Counted from the first letter of the stretch, positions 49,576 to 59,512 are shown. The stretch: 64,000 nt of DNA from Rhodanobacteraceae bacterium (GCA_024234055.1 JACKOW010000016.1:1-64000), one strand, 5' to 3'. Program-made: numbers and translations. The notes: generated by a model from the letters alone, not told the origin.

Positions 49576-49604
49576 CCCGCGGCAGGGACGACACCTGCCG
49601 CGGG
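49576..49604 (+). terminator. Hairpin after the giant BNR gene
   Basis: Perfect 11-base arms (CCCGCGGCAGG at 49576-49586 and its complement at 49594-49604) with a 7-base loop begin eight bases after the TGA at 49568. There is no T-tract, so it may be a weak or Rho-assisted terminator. Confidence 0.55.
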
Positions 49605-49751
49605 TCCAGCTGCAGTCCGGCATCGGCGATGTTCCGAGCTGCGCCGGCGTGTAGTCAGTTCACCCACCTGCCGCTATCGTCGCTCGCCATGAGTTGACCC
49701 GGCCAGACGTCGGCCTTGTCACACCCCATCCGCTCCGGCTCGCATAGGTCC

Positions 49752-52181
49752 ATGAAATCTCAAACTCCGGATGAATTAGTCCATCGCGCCGCAACGCTGC
49801 ATCAGTCGGGTCAGCTTCGACAGGCGGAGGAACTCTATGCCAGCGTTCTGGAAACCGATCCTGCCAATGCGGTAGCTCTTCACAATCTTGGCGTGATCGA
49901 CATGCAGACCGGGCGGGGTCTGGAACAGGCGCTGCCGAAGTTCAAGGCCGCCTGGCGGGCAGATCCCTCGCACCAGCAGCATTGGGTCAGCCTGCTTCGA
50001 GCGCTGGTGCAATCCGGTGACACCGAGGAGGCTCGCCGCGTCCAGGAGGAAGGCAGCAAGCGTGGTCTGCGCGGACCGGACCTGGACATGTTGCGGCCCA
50101 AGCTTGCCGCGCCCCAGGTGGCTGCTGCTGCACCGCCCAGCGGGCCTGCCAGCCTTGCCGCCGACGACGTCAAAGCCTGGCGACAGCAGTTCGATCAGCT
50201 GATGGCAGCGGGCCAGAAGATTGCGGCGGAGGCATTGGCGCGAGGCTTGGGTCAGCGCCATCCCTCACTGGCCGAAGCCTGGTCTGCGCTCGCCTCTGCT
50301 CTGCGCGCACAGGGCCGCGGCAGCGAAGCGCTGGAGGCGCTGAAGAAGTCAGCGGCACTGGCACCGAAGGATTTCGGTATCCGCTTTGCGCTGGCCAGTT
50401 TTCTGGCCGAACTTGGGCTCTGGTCTGAGGCAGCCATCCGCTATCGCGAGGCGCTCGAACTGGCGCCGGGTTCGGTACCGGCGCACAAGGGACTGGTCGA
50501 GGCACTGCTCAAGACCTACGGCTTCGATGAAGCCCAGCGGCTTTGCACGGCAGCCTTGAGCGACCACCCCGGTGATATTGATTGGCACCTGCTGCTGGCA
50601 GAGGCGCAGGAGGGGCAGTTGCAGCTGGCAGCCGCAAGGCAGACGCTGAGCGCCGCGTGGCGACTGGCGCCCGGTGCTGCGGATGTCTACCAGCGCCTCG
50701 GCCGAGTGCTGCTGGCTCTGGAAGATCACGAAGGCATGATCGCGCTGACCCGCGAAATGCTGGAGGTCAAGCCTGGCCAAAGCCAGGCGCACACGGATCT
50801 TGGTCGCGTCCTGCTCGCGGCCGGTCGCCTGGATGAGGCCGCCCTCGCGTTTCAGTCCGCCCTGGAACGGGATCCCGCTGATCTGCGCGCGCGGGAAAGC
50901 TGGCTGTTCTGCGTCAATTACCTCGACCAGATGACGCCGGAGCAGACGCTGGCCGAGGCGCGCGCCTATGGACGTGAGCTGTCCCGCCAGGCGCAGCCTT
51001 TCAGCCACTGGGAACGGACGGTGACTGCCTCCAGACTGCGGATAGGCCTGGTTTCCGGGGATCTGCGCGAGCACCCGGTGGCTTATTTTCTGGAGGGCCT
51101 GCTGGCCCACCTCGACCCGCAGCGCATCGAGGTTCATGTCTATTCGACCACCCGTCACACAGATACCCTGACGGCGCGCCTGCAGTCCCGGGTGGCCAGC
51201 TGGCAGCTGCTTGTGGGCTTGAATACCGAGCAAGCGGCGGAACGGATCCACCGCGACGGTATCCATATCCTGGTCGACCTGTCGGGGCATTCGGCGCTCA
51301 ATGCCCTGCCGATCTTTGCCTGGCGGCCGGCCCCGGTTCAGGCCAGTTGGCTGGGCTATTTTGCAACCACTGGCGTGCGCGAGATCGACTACTTCATCGC
51401 TGATCGCGTCAGTGTCCCGGAAACTGCGCGTGCCGCGTTTACCGAGTCGATCTGGTATCTGCCGGAAACCCGTCTTTGCTTCACGGCACCCGATGACGCA
51501 CCTGAGGTCTCGGCGCTGCCAGCCCTGGGCAAGGGCTACATCACCTTTGGCTGCTTTCAGACACTGCGCAAGATCAATGCCGACGTCCTCCGGGCCTGGT
51601 CGCGCATTCTCGCCAGCTCCCCTGCGGAATCGCGTTTGCGTCTGCAGTGCCCGGAACTGGGAAATGCCGGGGCACGAATCCGGATGGGGGATCAACTGGA
51701 ACGCGCCGGAATCGATCTCAAACGCGTGGATCTGCACGGACCGGAGCCGCGCGCCAGCTACCTGGCCAGCTATTCTGAGGTCGATCTGATTCTGGATACC
51801 TTTCCCTTTCCCGGCGGCACGACCACCTGCGAGGCGCTGTGGATGGGTGTGCCCACGATTACGCTATCGGGTGAGCGCCTGATCGCTCGCCAGGGTGAGG
51901 CGCTGCTGGCGGCGGCGAAGCTGGAAGGCTGGGTGGCACGCTCAGAAGATGCCTATGTCGGGCTCGCTCTGGAAAAGGCGGCAGATCCTCAGGCGCTTGC
52001 CCAGTTGCGCAAAGAACTTCGCCAGCATCTGCGTTCAACACCGCTCTTTGATGCAGCGGCCTTCGCCGAGCAGATGCAAACAGCGTTTGAGGGCATGTGG
52101 CGCAAGCACCGTGGCGGAGCACCCGATCGGCGCCCGAGCAAGCCCAGCTTTCGACCCGGCAGCGCCCGGAAGCGTCGATAG
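49752..52181 (+). CDS. GT41 O-GlcNAc-transferase-like protein (TPR plus SPINDLY)
   Basis: 809 residues. N-terminal TPRs (about 5-390; ELYASVLETDPANAVALHNLG, YREALELAPGSVPAHKGLV, FQSALERDPADLRARESWL) join a C-terminal GT41 catalytic region (about 415-790; SRLRIGLVSGDLREHPVAYF, ILVDLSGHSALNALPIFAWR, PVQASWLGYFATTGVREIDY, ITFGCFQTLRKINADVLRAW, DTFPFPGGTTTCEALWMGVP). These motifs match bacterial O-linked N-acetylglucosaminyltransferase/SPINDLY proteins, which glycosylate protein Ser/Thr. The nucleotide-sugar donor cannot be told. ATG 49752 is preferred to a TTG at 49716. Nearby methyltransferases and a 2OG oxygenase suggest a protein- or glycan-modification locus. Confidence 0.9.
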   Translation: MKSQTPDELVHRAATLHQSGQLRQAEELYASVLETDPANAVALHNLGVIDMQTGRGLEQALPKFKAAWRADPSHQQHWVSLLRALVQSGDTEEARRVQEEGSKRGLRGPDLDMLRPKLAAPQVAAAAPPSGPASLAADDVKAWRQQFDQLMAAGQKIAAEALARGLGQRHPSLAEAWSALASALRAQGRGSEALEALKKSAALAPKDFGIRFALASFLAELGLWSEAAIRYREALELAPGSVPAHKGLVEALLKTYGFDEAQRLCTAALSDHPGDIDWHLLLAEAQEGQLQLAAARQTLSAAWRLAPGAADVYQRLGRVLLALEDHEGMIALTREMLEVKPGQSQAHTDLGRVLLAAGRLDEAALAFQSALERDPADLRARESWLFCVNYLDQMTPEQTLAEARAYGRELSRQAQPFSHWERTVTASRLRIGLVSGDLREHPVAYFLEGLLAHLDPQRIEVHVYSTTRHTDTLTARLQSRVASWQLLVGLNTEQAAERIHRDGIHILVDLSGHSALNALPIFAWRPAPVQASWLGYFATTGVREIDYFIADRVSVPETARAAFTESIWYLPETRLCFTAPDDAPEVSALPALGKGYITFGCFQTLRKINADVLRAWSRILASSPAESRLRLQCPELGNAGARIRMGDQLERAGIDLKRVDLHGPEPRASYLASYSEVDLILDTFPFPGGTTTCEALWMGVPTITLSGERLIARQGEALLAAAKLEGWVARSEDAYVGLALEKAADPQALAQLRKELRQHLRSTPLFDAAAFAEQMQTAFEGMWRKHRGGAPDRRPSKPSFRPGSARKRR

Positions 52182-52264
52182 GGATCACCAGTCCGATCCT
52201 TTTGTCACTGGCCCTTCTCCTGCGTCGGCTATCGCGCCCAACCCCGATGCTAAGATGCGGCCCG

Positions 52265-53116
52265 ATGAATGCACACAGCCCCCGCCGTTTTCGCTGGCCC
52301 AGCCTCGCTCTCGGACTCCTGGCGATCCTGGCACTGGTCTGGTTGGCGCTGCTGTTGTGGGTGCAGCCCTCCAATCAGCGCGACTGGTCGCCCGATCAGG
52401 CGCAGCTGGCCACGGCCGTGATCGACGGCGACTCGTTGACCATCCGCAATGTGCGCAACGCCCGTTACCATTCGACCAGCCAGTACGTGGTGTTCTGGGA
52501 ACAGCGCCACTACGATCTCAAGCGGCTGGACTCGGTGTGGTTTGTGGTCGAACCCTTCACTGACTGGCGCGGGCCGGCGCACACCTTTCTCAGCTTCGGA
52601 TTCGACGACGGCCAGTATCTGGCGATCTCGGTGGAGATCCGCAAGGAGCTGGGCGAGTCCTTCTCGCCCTGGTTGGGGCTGCTGCGCCAGTACGAGCTGA
52701 CCTACATTGTCGGCGACGAGCGTGATCTGATCGGCCTGCGCGCCATCCATCGGCGTGACCCGGTCTATCTGTATCCGATGCGGGCCAGCGCCGCCCACCG
52801 GCGCGCGCTGCTGCTGGACATGCTCGAGCGCGCCAACGCGCTGGCCGCGCAGCCCGAGTTCTACAACACCCTGACCAGTACCTGCACCAGCAACATCGTC
52901 GATCACATCGAGAAGATCGCGCCCGGCAGCATGCCCTTCAGCCTGAAGACCCTGCTGCCCGCCTACGCCGACGACCTGGCCTTCGACCTCGGCCTGATCG
53001 ACACCACACTGCCCCGCGAGCAATACCGGCAGGCCTACCGCATTGACGATCTGGCCGTCGCCCATGGAGATGGCGAAGGGTTCTCGGCCGCGATCCGGGC
53101 ACGGAACGGCAAATAG
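52265..53116 (+). CDS. DUF4105 membrane-anchored protein
   Basis: 283 residues. One N-terminal helix (about 11-31; LALGLLAILALVWLALLLWV) and a DUF4105-like domain (about 70-275; STSQYVVFWEQRHYDLKRLD, FTDWRGPAHTFLSFGFDDGQ, DLIGLRAIHRRDPVYLYPMR, TLTSTCTSNIVDHIEKI). The conserved NTLT-x-TC-TSNI-x-DHI block matches the family's likely active site, where the Cys and the following residues suggest an acyl-transfer or protease role. Some relatives have been linked to lipoprotein N-acylation, but that is not shown here. ATG 52265 starts 83 bases after the GT41 stop on the same strand, so they may form one transcript. Confidence 0.82.
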   Translation: MNAHSPRRFRWPSLALGLLAILALVWLALLLWVQPSNQRDWSPDQAQLATAVIDGDSLTIRNVRNARYHSTSQYVVFWEQRHYDLKRLDSVWFVVEPFTDWRGPAHTFLSFGFDDGQYLAISVEIRKELGESFSPWLGLLRQYELTYIVGDERDLIGLRAIHRRDPVYLYPMRASAAHRRALLLDMLERANALAAQPEFYNTLTSTCTSNIVDHIEKIAPGSMPFSLKTLLPAYADDLAFDLGLIDTTLPREQYRQAYRIDDLAVAHGDGEGFSAAIRARNGK

Positions 53117-53174
53117 TCCCGCCAGACGAGCGCGTTGCTCTGACTGGACGCACGGCGGCGCGGGTGGATCGTGT

Positions 53175-53344
53175 TAGCCCGCATTTCTCACACCTGTTGC
53201 GGAAGATCGGGCAGGGCATTGCACCGAGGGCCGCAAAGCGGGCTGATGCAGGCGTACACCCTGCGATTGCCGCAAGCGATGAATCGAACGCACGCCACAA
53301 AGAATTCGGGGCATCTGCACGCGCAGGTGTGAGATATGCGGGCC
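53175..53344. mobile_element. Short element bounded by inverted TAGCCCGC repeats
   Basis: Left end TAGCCCGCATTTCTCACACC (53175 on) matches copies at 9239 and 37986; the right end (53311-53344) is the complementary sequence, matching the reverse of copy 1 over about 34 bases with two mismatches. The 110 bases between encode nothing obvious. The structure is that of a miniature inverted-repeat element or an IS remnant. No transposase was seen in the window, so the parent element is unknown. Confidence 0.6.
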
Positions 53345-53367
53345 AGGACATCCGGGCACTCGCTGGC

Positions 53368-54228
53368 TCAGCGGCGCGCGACGACAAAGGGCTGAAAACT
53401 CCCGAGATAGCCGAAATCCGGCGCCCAGCAGGTGATGATCTCGGCGTGCGCAAAGCCTGCCATGCGCAGTTCGTCGAGCAGGTCCCAGCCAAACTCCTGG
53501 AAGCACAGCACCCCATCGGCATTCATGGGGTCACCGTGGTAGACCGGCGGTAGCAGGTGCTCGATGTCGCCGTTGGCATTCACACGTGCCCGGACCACCG
53601 TGTCCCAAGCCTCGAACATGAACGGAGCAGTCAGCAGCAGCAAACCTCCAGACTTCAGCACCCGGGCAAATTCACGCAAGGCTGCCCGGTAATCAGGCAC
53701 GTGCTCCAGCACATCGTAGGTCTGGATCATCGACAGACTGGCATCGGCCATGGACAAGGCAGTTGCGTCCTCGTGCCGTATGTGGCGTGATTGAGCCTCG
53801 TAGACCTGTCCCGGCTCGGCATCGGGTGAAACAAATTCACTGCCTATCAGGCTGGGTACGTTCGCCTGCAGCCAGTCGAACATGGGTGTGGTCTGCTCGG
53901 TCACATACACCGGGCCCTCGCAGCGCACCGGCTCCAGGATGCGCGACAGGTGCACGCTGGCGCGCCAGCGATTCATCAGCCCGCAATTCGGACAGACCAG
54001 GCTTTCTCGCCAATTCGGAATCTCATCCTCATTGATCGCGAATGTGAACGCCGACTCGCGCCTGCAGGCGGCGCAGTAGCCCGCAACGACCGGGGTCTTG
54101 CAATTCTGTAGCAGCTGCGTCTGAAATGCCTGTTGGCCGCGCCACTCCTCGCCCAATTGCGGCGCCGCTGCCTTGACAGCCTGATGCGTGGACCAGCGTT
54201 TGAAGCCGTGGGGAAGTTCCAGAAGCAT
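53368..54228 (-). CDS. SAM-dependent methyltransferase with zinc-ribbon N-terminus
   Basis: 286 residues. A zinc-ribbon-like N-terminal part has two CxxC pairs (GYCAACRRESAF and VCPNCGLMNRWRA, about 50-85). A class I methyltransferase fold follows (about 105-285): motif I is degenerate (VYVTEQTTPMFDWLQ), motif IV/post-I is YDVLEHVPDYRAALREFARV, and LKSGGLLLLTAPF fits motif VI. The combination resembles methyltransferases of glycan or cell-surface biosynthesis clusters. The start is uncertain; the ATG at 54228 was chosen because upstream residues are low complexity and would overlap the divergent protease's promoter. Substrate unknown. Confidence 0.78.
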   Translation of the reverse strand: MLLELPHGFKRWSTHQAVKAAAPQLGEEWRGQQAFQTQLLQNCKTPVVAGYCAACRRESAFTFAINEDEIPNWRESLVCPNCGLMNRWRASVHLSRILEPVRCEGPVYVTEQTTPMFDWLQANVPSLIGSEFVSPDAEPGQVYEAQSRHIRHEDATALSMADASLSMIQTYDVLEHVPDYRAALREFARVLKSGGLLLLTAPFMFEAWDTVVRARVNANGDIEHLLPPVYHGDPMNADGVLCFQEFGWDLLDELRMAGFAHAEIITCWAPDFGYLGSFQPFVVARR

Positions 54229-54388
54229 GCTGACGGCCGTGTGAGAGACGGGCCGCGATGATGCGGGCATAGGCCCGGCGGCGGCAATCGTCGCGCTCTG
54301 TGACGGTTCAGGCCACTGCGATGGCGCTGGAGTACACTCGATCCAGGACAGCGCCCATCCAAACCCTTTCCATTTCGGGAGATATGCC

Positions 54389-56887
54389 ATGAGGGCAGCA
54401 AGACCAGGCCAGGCATTGCGGATCGCCTTGAGCATCCTGTTGATGGTGGCCAGCGCAAGTGCAATGGCCATCGAACCCATCGAAGTCCGCGGCGAGCCCG
54501 CTCCGATTTCCGAGAAGTCGGCGGCTGCCTTTGATTTGCGCATGCCCGATTATCCCACTGCGGCCTCCAGCCGTTTTGAGTGGCCGCCCCTGGCGGCCGA
54601 GCGCGCGCAGGCGGTGCGCGAGTACAACTCCCGCGAGGGCAGCAAGCGCCTGCAGATCGGCGTGGAACGCAGCCTCAAGGAAGAAAGTCACCAGAACGGC
54701 AGTCCGGCGCTGGAATGGCGGGCCCTGGCTGATGGCGCCCACGTTGCCCGACTGACCGTGCATTCGCCCGGGGCTGCAGCGCTGCGGGTGGGATTGAGCA
54801 CCCACCGATTGCCGGCTGGGGCTGAATTGCGCTTCTTCTCCGAAGCGCAGTCCCAGAGTGTGGTGCCGGCAGTCAGCCCGGCCGAGGTCGATCGCGCTGA
54901 CGCTGAGCTGTACTGGACGCCGGTCACCGAGGGCGACACCCAGCTGATCGAAATCTACCTGCCGGCAGCGGTCAATCCGGCCTTGGTGCAGCTGGTCGTG
55001 GACCGGGTCTCGCACATGCTGGCATCTCCCTACGGCCCGCTGGACGGGCTCAAGATCGGTGAATCGGATCCCTGCGAGATCGACGCCAACTGCGTGACCA
55101 ATCCGTCGACGGCCTACATCAATGCCAAGAACTCGGTGGCGCGGATGAGTTTTCAGGTCGGCGGCAGCGCCTTTGTCTGTACCGGTACCCTGCTCAACGA
55201 CACCGTTTCCGGCAGCTTCATCCCCTATTTCTTCTCCGCCAATCACTGCATCAGCACCCAGGCGGCGGCCAGCACGCTGACCACCTTCTGGTTCGAGGAA
55301 AGCACCAGCTGTGGTTCGGGCATCGCCAGCGCACGCACTCAGGTCAGCGGTGGCGCACAGTTGCTCTACAACAACGCCAACACCGACATCCTGTTGCTGC
55401 GACTGAACAATCCGGCGCCTTCCGGGGCGTTTTTCGCCGGTTGGAGTTCGACCACCGTGACCGCGGCAACCAATGTGCTGGTGCTCCATCACCCGGCGGG
55501 TGACGTCAAGAAGGTCTCGCAGGGCCAGATCACGGGTTTTGGCACCTTCAATGGAGCCGGCGATTTCATCAAGGCCGGCTACACGGCCGGCACTACCGAG
55601 GGTGGCAGCAGCGGTTCCGGGCTGCTCACCTTCAATGGCAGCGAGTATCAGGTGCGCGGAGGACTGTTCGGTGGCAGCGCCTCGTGCAGCAATACCGGCA
55701 ACATCAACAATCCGGGCAACAGCGACGCCTATTCGCGCTTCGATACCGCCTTCCCCTTCCTGATGCCCTTCCTGGCGCCCAGCGGCGGCGGCACGACCCA
55801 GGCGCTGCAGAACGGTGTGCCGGTGAGCGGATTATCCGGTGCCACCGGTGCCGCGCTGGCCTTCACCGTGGCCATTCCGGCCGGTGCACAGAATCTGGTG
55901 ATCACCACCGCCGGTGGCAGCGGCGATCCGGACCTGTACGTGCGTTTTGGCTCGCCGCCGACAACGAGCACCTTCGACTGTCGTTCCTTTGCCAATGGCC
56001 CGGCCGAGCAGTGCACCTTTGCCACCCCCAGCGCCGGCACCTATCACGTGCTGATCTCGGGCTTCAGCGCCTTCTCCGGACTGACCCTGACCGCCAGCTG
56101 GCAGACCGGCGGCGGTGGAGGTGGCGGCGGTGGAGTCGATGAGCCCTCGTTCACCGGTTTTGCGCTCCCGGTACCGGCAAATTTCCCGAACTGTCCAGCG
56201 GGGTATTTCGTCGCCACAGTCACGGATGGGCCGGGCGCCGGATTGACGCCGGGCATATTCGGGATGGAGCTGTTGCTGAATCCGCCAGGTACGCAACGGT
56301 TGGAAGGTGGCCTCAATTTTGGCGGACTGGTGGATGGCAGCCAGGTCGCATTTGCGGGATTCAACTTCCAGAATGCTGCCAACGAGCCACAGCGCTTGAA
56401 CCTTTCCGTGACGGGTGCACCCTCATCAAACCGGGCAGGTTCACTGCCCGTGCGCATCAAGGTGATTCGCCAGCCGGCGGCCAACGTCAATGAGCTGGTT
56501 CTTGAAACCACGGCTTCCCTGACCCTTGCGACGCCGTTCACGCGCAGCATCGAGCTGACGCCCGCCTACTACGTGGTCACGGTCGCACCAGAGGGAGCAG
56601 CCAGCGTGCCCGGAGGCGCCGCTGACGGCGAAGTCTATGTTTCGGCGACCACGCAGTTCGTGAACCGGGCGGGCGGCGGCTTCTTTGCCGGCGCCGTCGT
56701 CGGTGGCTACCACGCAGCACATCCCTTCGGCGGCGTGTCCGGCTTTGCCGCGATCTGTCTCAGTGATCCGCACTCCAGCACGGCCAGAGTACTGTCGGCT
56801 CCGAGCTATGGAGCAACCGGCGCCAGAGACCTTCGTCTGCAGCTCTTCGATGCTCAGAATCAGCTCATTCTGAGCGTCCCGAACTGA
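54389..56887 (+). CDS. Secreted lysyl-endopeptidase-like serine protease
   Basis: 832 residues: signal peptide (LSILLMVASASAMA), a propeptide-like region (about 28-215), and a trypsin-like domain with catalytic His286 (FFSANHCIST), Asp333 (NTDILLLRL) and Ser408 (GGSSGSG). Sequence pattern and N-terminal NSVARMSF agree with lysyl-endopeptidase/Achromobacter-type proteases. A PPC domain (about 475-570; IPAGAQNLVITTAGGSGDPD) and a Gly8-type linker lead to the C-terminal module (about 590-832) shared nearly identically with the proteins at 59574 and 63335. The module starts GFALPVPANFPNCPAGYFVA and ends ARDLRLQLFDAQNQLILSVP. A GGGAG ribosome site precedes ATG. Likely secreted and self-processing. 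Confidence 0.88.
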   Translation: MRAARPGQALRIALSILLMVASASAMAIEPIEVRGEPAPISEKSAAAFDLRMPDYPTAASSRFEWPPLAAERAQAVREYNSREGSKRLQIGVERSLKEESHQNGSPALEWRALADGAHVARLTVHSPGAAALRVGLSTHRLPAGAELRFFSEAQSQSVVPAVSPAEVDRADAELYWTPVTEGDTQLIEIYLPAAVNPALVQLVVDRVSHMLASPYGPLDGLKIGESDPCEIDANCVTNPSTAYINAKNSVARMSFQVGGSAFVCTGTLLNDTVSGSFIPYFFSANHCISTQAAASTLTTFWFEESTSCGSGIASARTQVSGGAQLLYNNANTDILLLRLNNPAPSGAFFAGWSSTTVTAATNVLVLHHPAGDVKKVSQGQITGFGTFNGAGDFIKAGYTAGTTEGGSSGSGLLTFNGSEYQVRGGLFGGSASCSNTGNINNPGNSDAYSRFDTAFPFLMPFLAPSGGGTTQALQNGVPVSGLSGATGAALAFTVAIPAGAQNLVITTAGGSGDPDLYVRFGSPPTTSTFDCRSFANGPAEQCTFATPSAGTYHVLISGFSAFSGLTLTASWQTGGGGGGGGGVDEPSFTGFALPVPANFPNCPAGYFVATVTDGPGAGLTPGIFGMELLLNPPGTQRLEGGLNFGGLVDGSQVAFAGFNFQNAANEPQRLNLSVTGAPSSNRAGSLPVRIKVIRQPAANVNELVLETTASLTLATPFTRSIELTPAYYVVTVAPEGAASVPGGAADGEVYVSATTQFVNRAGGGFFAGAVVGGYHAAHPFGGVSGFAAICLSDPHSSTARVLSAPSYGATGARDLRLQLFDAQNQLILSVPN

Positions 56888-57104
56888 GCTGTCATCGGAC
56901 CGTCGGCTCTGATGCCCGCGAGGCGTGGCGTCAGGGCCTGGGTCCGGCAGTTGGACGCGGCGCGCGGGCCTCACGTGGCCATGTCAGCTGCCGATGGCGG
57001 GTGTTTTCCCCGATCAGCAGCAATCGGATGGGCGGGCATTATGCAATGCCCGGAATGACCCCTCATACTCCGCGATCGACTAATCGAACTCCCAGAGCGT
57101 TGGT

Positions 57105-57977
57105 ATGACCCGAAAAATGCTGTCACTTCAGGGCGTTGGGACGCCGCATCCCAATGGTCACTTCTATTCACCGGTATGCGATCCCGTCGATCTCGAGGCA
57201 CGTCGAGCCGAGATCTGGCCGGAGCAGCCACGAGCCTGCCTGGGAATAGACTTCGACGACGAATCGCACCTCAAGGTGCTGCAGGAATGGTTTCCTCGCT
57301 TCATTGCAGATTACGACTATCCGGAGCATGGCCCGGAGGACAGCGAACTGGAGTTCTACTACACCCAGAACTCGCAATTCAGCTGGTTGGATTCGCGCGT
57401 GCTGTTTGTGATCATGCGGGCGCTGGAGCCCCGGCGTGTCATCGAGGTGGGTTCGGGCTACTCGTCACTGCTGATGGCGGACATCAATCGCCGCTTCCTT
57501 GAAGGAGCCGCCGAGATCCGGTGCGTGGAGCCCTATCCGCGCGCTTTTCTGAAACGCGGCGTGCCGGGGTTGTCGGACGTGATTGTCGAGCGAGTACAGG
57601 CGGTACCGCTTGCAGTATTCGAGGCGCTCGGTGAGAACGACATCCTGTTCATAGATTCGTCGCACGTGGGCAAGACAGGAAGTGATGTCAACTATCTGTT
57701 CTTTGAAGTACTTCCTCGGTTGCAGCCGGGAGTCATGGTCCATGTCCACGATATCTTCCTGCCCGCGGATTATCTGCAGGAATGGGCGATCGATGAAAAT
57801 CGAAGCTGGAACGAACAGTACCTTCTGCGTGCCTTGTTGATGCACTCCTCCGCTTTCAAGCCTGTATTTGGCAGCTACTATGCTTGGCTCGTGCATCAAT
57901 CGGCGGTGATTTCTGCGCTTTCACTTGAGGGTGGTGCCGGCTTCGGCGGTGGCAGCTTCTGGTTCCGGCGCTGTTAG
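57105..57977 (+). CDS. Class I SAM methyltransferase (Methyltransf_24 type)
   Basis: 290 residues, soluble. The Rossmann motif is RVIEVGSGYSSLLMADINRR (about 111-130), followed by EIRCVEPYPRAFL (acidic residue for SAM ribose) and DILFIDSSHVGKTGSDVNYL (about 180-200), then PRLQPGVMVHVHDIFLPADY. These are features of the family of methyltransferases that act on glycans, polyketides or cell-surface sugars. The HDIF aspartate fits a metal-dependent O-methyltransferase reading, but the substrate is unknown. It lies 217 bases after the protease gene and 276 bases before the oxygenase, with no overlap. Confidence 0.85.
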   Translation: MTRKMLSLQGVGTPHPNGHFYSPVCDPVDLEARRAEIWPEQPRACLGIDFDDESHLKVLQEWFPRFIADYDYPEHGPEDSELEFYYTQNSQFSWLDSRVLFVIMRALEPRRVIEVGSGYSSLLMADINRRFLEGAAEIRCVEPYPRAFLKRGVPGLSDVIVERVQAVPLAVFEALGENDILFIDSSHVGKTGSDVNYLFFEVLPRLQPGVMVHVHDIFLPADYLQEWAIDENRSWNEQYLLRALLMHSSAFKPVFGSYYAWLVHQSAVISALSLEGGAGFGGGSFWFRRC

Positions 57978-58252
57978 CGTTTCCCTCGCGAGCGCCGTTT
58001 CGAGACCACCTGCACGTACCTGGACAGTCACCGCCGATTGTGGCTACAGCGATTGCCTGGCCATGCCTCTGGGTAACCGCGACGAAGTCTGCGCAGGCTT
58101 CGCGTTGGCGAGATTCTAGATCACTCGCGATCTCGAATCTCAGACGCATTCGGCAACGCCTGCCTTTGCGACGGCTGAAACGCCATTGCCTTTTTGACGC
58201 TGCAGTTGGATGAGCCTCGACTATACTTTTGACTGCGCCAACGGATACCTCC

Positions 58253-59512
58253 ATGAACATCCTGCACCCCGAACTGACGGACGCCTTGCCGCGTCTGGCC
58301 GACGAATTCGCTTCTGCGCAGCCTTTCCGCCATGTGCTGATCGACGACTTCCTCGATCCGGCCTTGGCAGCGCAATTGCTGGCCGACTTTCCGGGCTTCG
58401 AAGAGCGCTATGCGCGCAACGAGAGCGGGCAGGTCGGCGGCAAGGCGGTGCGGATGGACATGCGTGATGTGTCGGCGGCCTATGCCGAGCTGGACCGCTT
58501 TCTGCAGACCCCCGAGTTCCTGCAGACGATTTCGCGCATCACGGGCATCCCGGACTTGCTGTACGACCCCGACTATGTGGGCGGCGGCACGCACGAGAAC
58601 GTGCACGGTCAGGGGCTCGACGCGCATATCGATTTCAACTACCTGCCCAAGACCCATTGGCATCGTCGGCTCAACCTGATCGTCTATCTCAATCACGAGT
58701 GGCATCAGGAATGGGGCGGTTGTCTTGATCTGCACCGGGATCCCTGGAGCCCGGAGACTGATGAGGTCAAGACGGTGTTGCCGCTGTTCAACAGGTGCGT
58801 GATTTTCGAGACCAATGAGATCTCCTGGCACGGATTCAGCGCGATTACCCTGCCCGAGGACAGGCGCACGCTCTCGCGCAAGTCGGTTGCCATCTATCTC
58901 TATACCAAGGACCGGCCAGCGGCGGAAACCGCGCCTTCTCACGCGACCATCTACGTGCCAGCGGGACTGCCCAAGGATCTGCTGCCAGGTCAGTTATTGA
59001 ATGAGCCCCAGTGGCTGGATCTGCGCCGGCGATTTGCCCAACTGCGAGGGCAGCTGAAGTTCCTGTACCAGCGCGAGCTCAAGTTCAGCCGAGACTACGA
59101 TGAAGTGGTGACAGCGCTGCACGAAGCCAGGGCCAGTAATGGACTGCCCTTGCAGGGCTTTGTCCTGCGGGATGGTGCCAGCAGCGGGCACTGGCCCGAT
59201 GGTTGGGTGGGATCACAGCTGCAATTTGGCTTCAGGACGACGCGCAAGGCGCGCCAGCTGAAACTGGATCTTTGGGCGCCCAACCAGCTGGCGACAGCCC
59301 AGAAGCTCAGTATTGATATCGATGGCCGCGGCTACACCTTGGCCTTGCAACCCGGTCAGCGCACCCCGATCCAGCATGTCGGGAACTGGGGGGCAGACGA
59401 AGCGTGCCGGGTCAGCATCCGGGCATCACAGACTTGGCAACCCTCCAGCAACGGCCAATCGCCAGACAGCCGCGAACTGGCCTACAAGTTGATCGAGGCG
59501 GTGGTCGAATAG
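58253..59512 (+). CDS. 2OG-Fe(II) oxygenase with C-terminal beta domain
   Basis: 419 residues. The dioxygenase domain (about 20-220) has the iron ligands H125-x-D127 (DAHIDFNYLPKTHWHRR) and H193 (EISWHGFSAI), with R209 (SRKSVAIYLYT) for 2-oxoglutarate, as in prolyl-4-hydroxylase-like proteins. It hydroxylates an unknown substrate. A helical linker and a C-terminal beta-rich domain (about 325-405; DGWVGSQLQFGFRTTRKARQ, LSIDIDGRGYTLALQPGQRT) follow, a fusion seen in glycan biosynthesis clusters. An ATG at 58253 is preferred to a TTG at 58229. Neighbouring methyltransferases fit a modification pathway; a hairpin after the stop separates it from the next gene. Confidence 0.86.
   Translation: MNILHPELTDALPRLADEFASAQPFRHVLIDDFLDPALAAQLLADFPGFEERYARNESGQVGGKAVRMDMRDVSAAYAELDRFLQTPEFLQTISRITGIPDLLYDPDYVGGGTHENVHGQGLDAHIDFNYLPKTHWHRRLNLIVYLNHEWHQEWGGCLDLHRDPWSPETDEVKTVLPLFNRCVIFETNEISWHGFSAITLPEDRRTLSRKSVAIYLYTKDRPAAETAPSHATIYVPAGLPKDLLPGQLLNEPQWLDLRRRFAQLRGQLKFLYQRELKFSRDYDEVVTALHEARASNGLPLQGFVLRDGASSGHWPDGWVGSQLQFGFRTTRKARQLKLDLWAPNQLATAQKLSIDIDGRGYTLALQPGQRTPIQHVGNWGADEACRVSIRASQTWQPSSNGQSPDSRELAYKLIEAVVE

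Noticed and set aside
46950..49667. 905-residue open frame on the minus strand
   Set aside because: Antisense to the BNR-propeller gene whose Asp boxes and signal peptide are clear; no domain in the antisense product.
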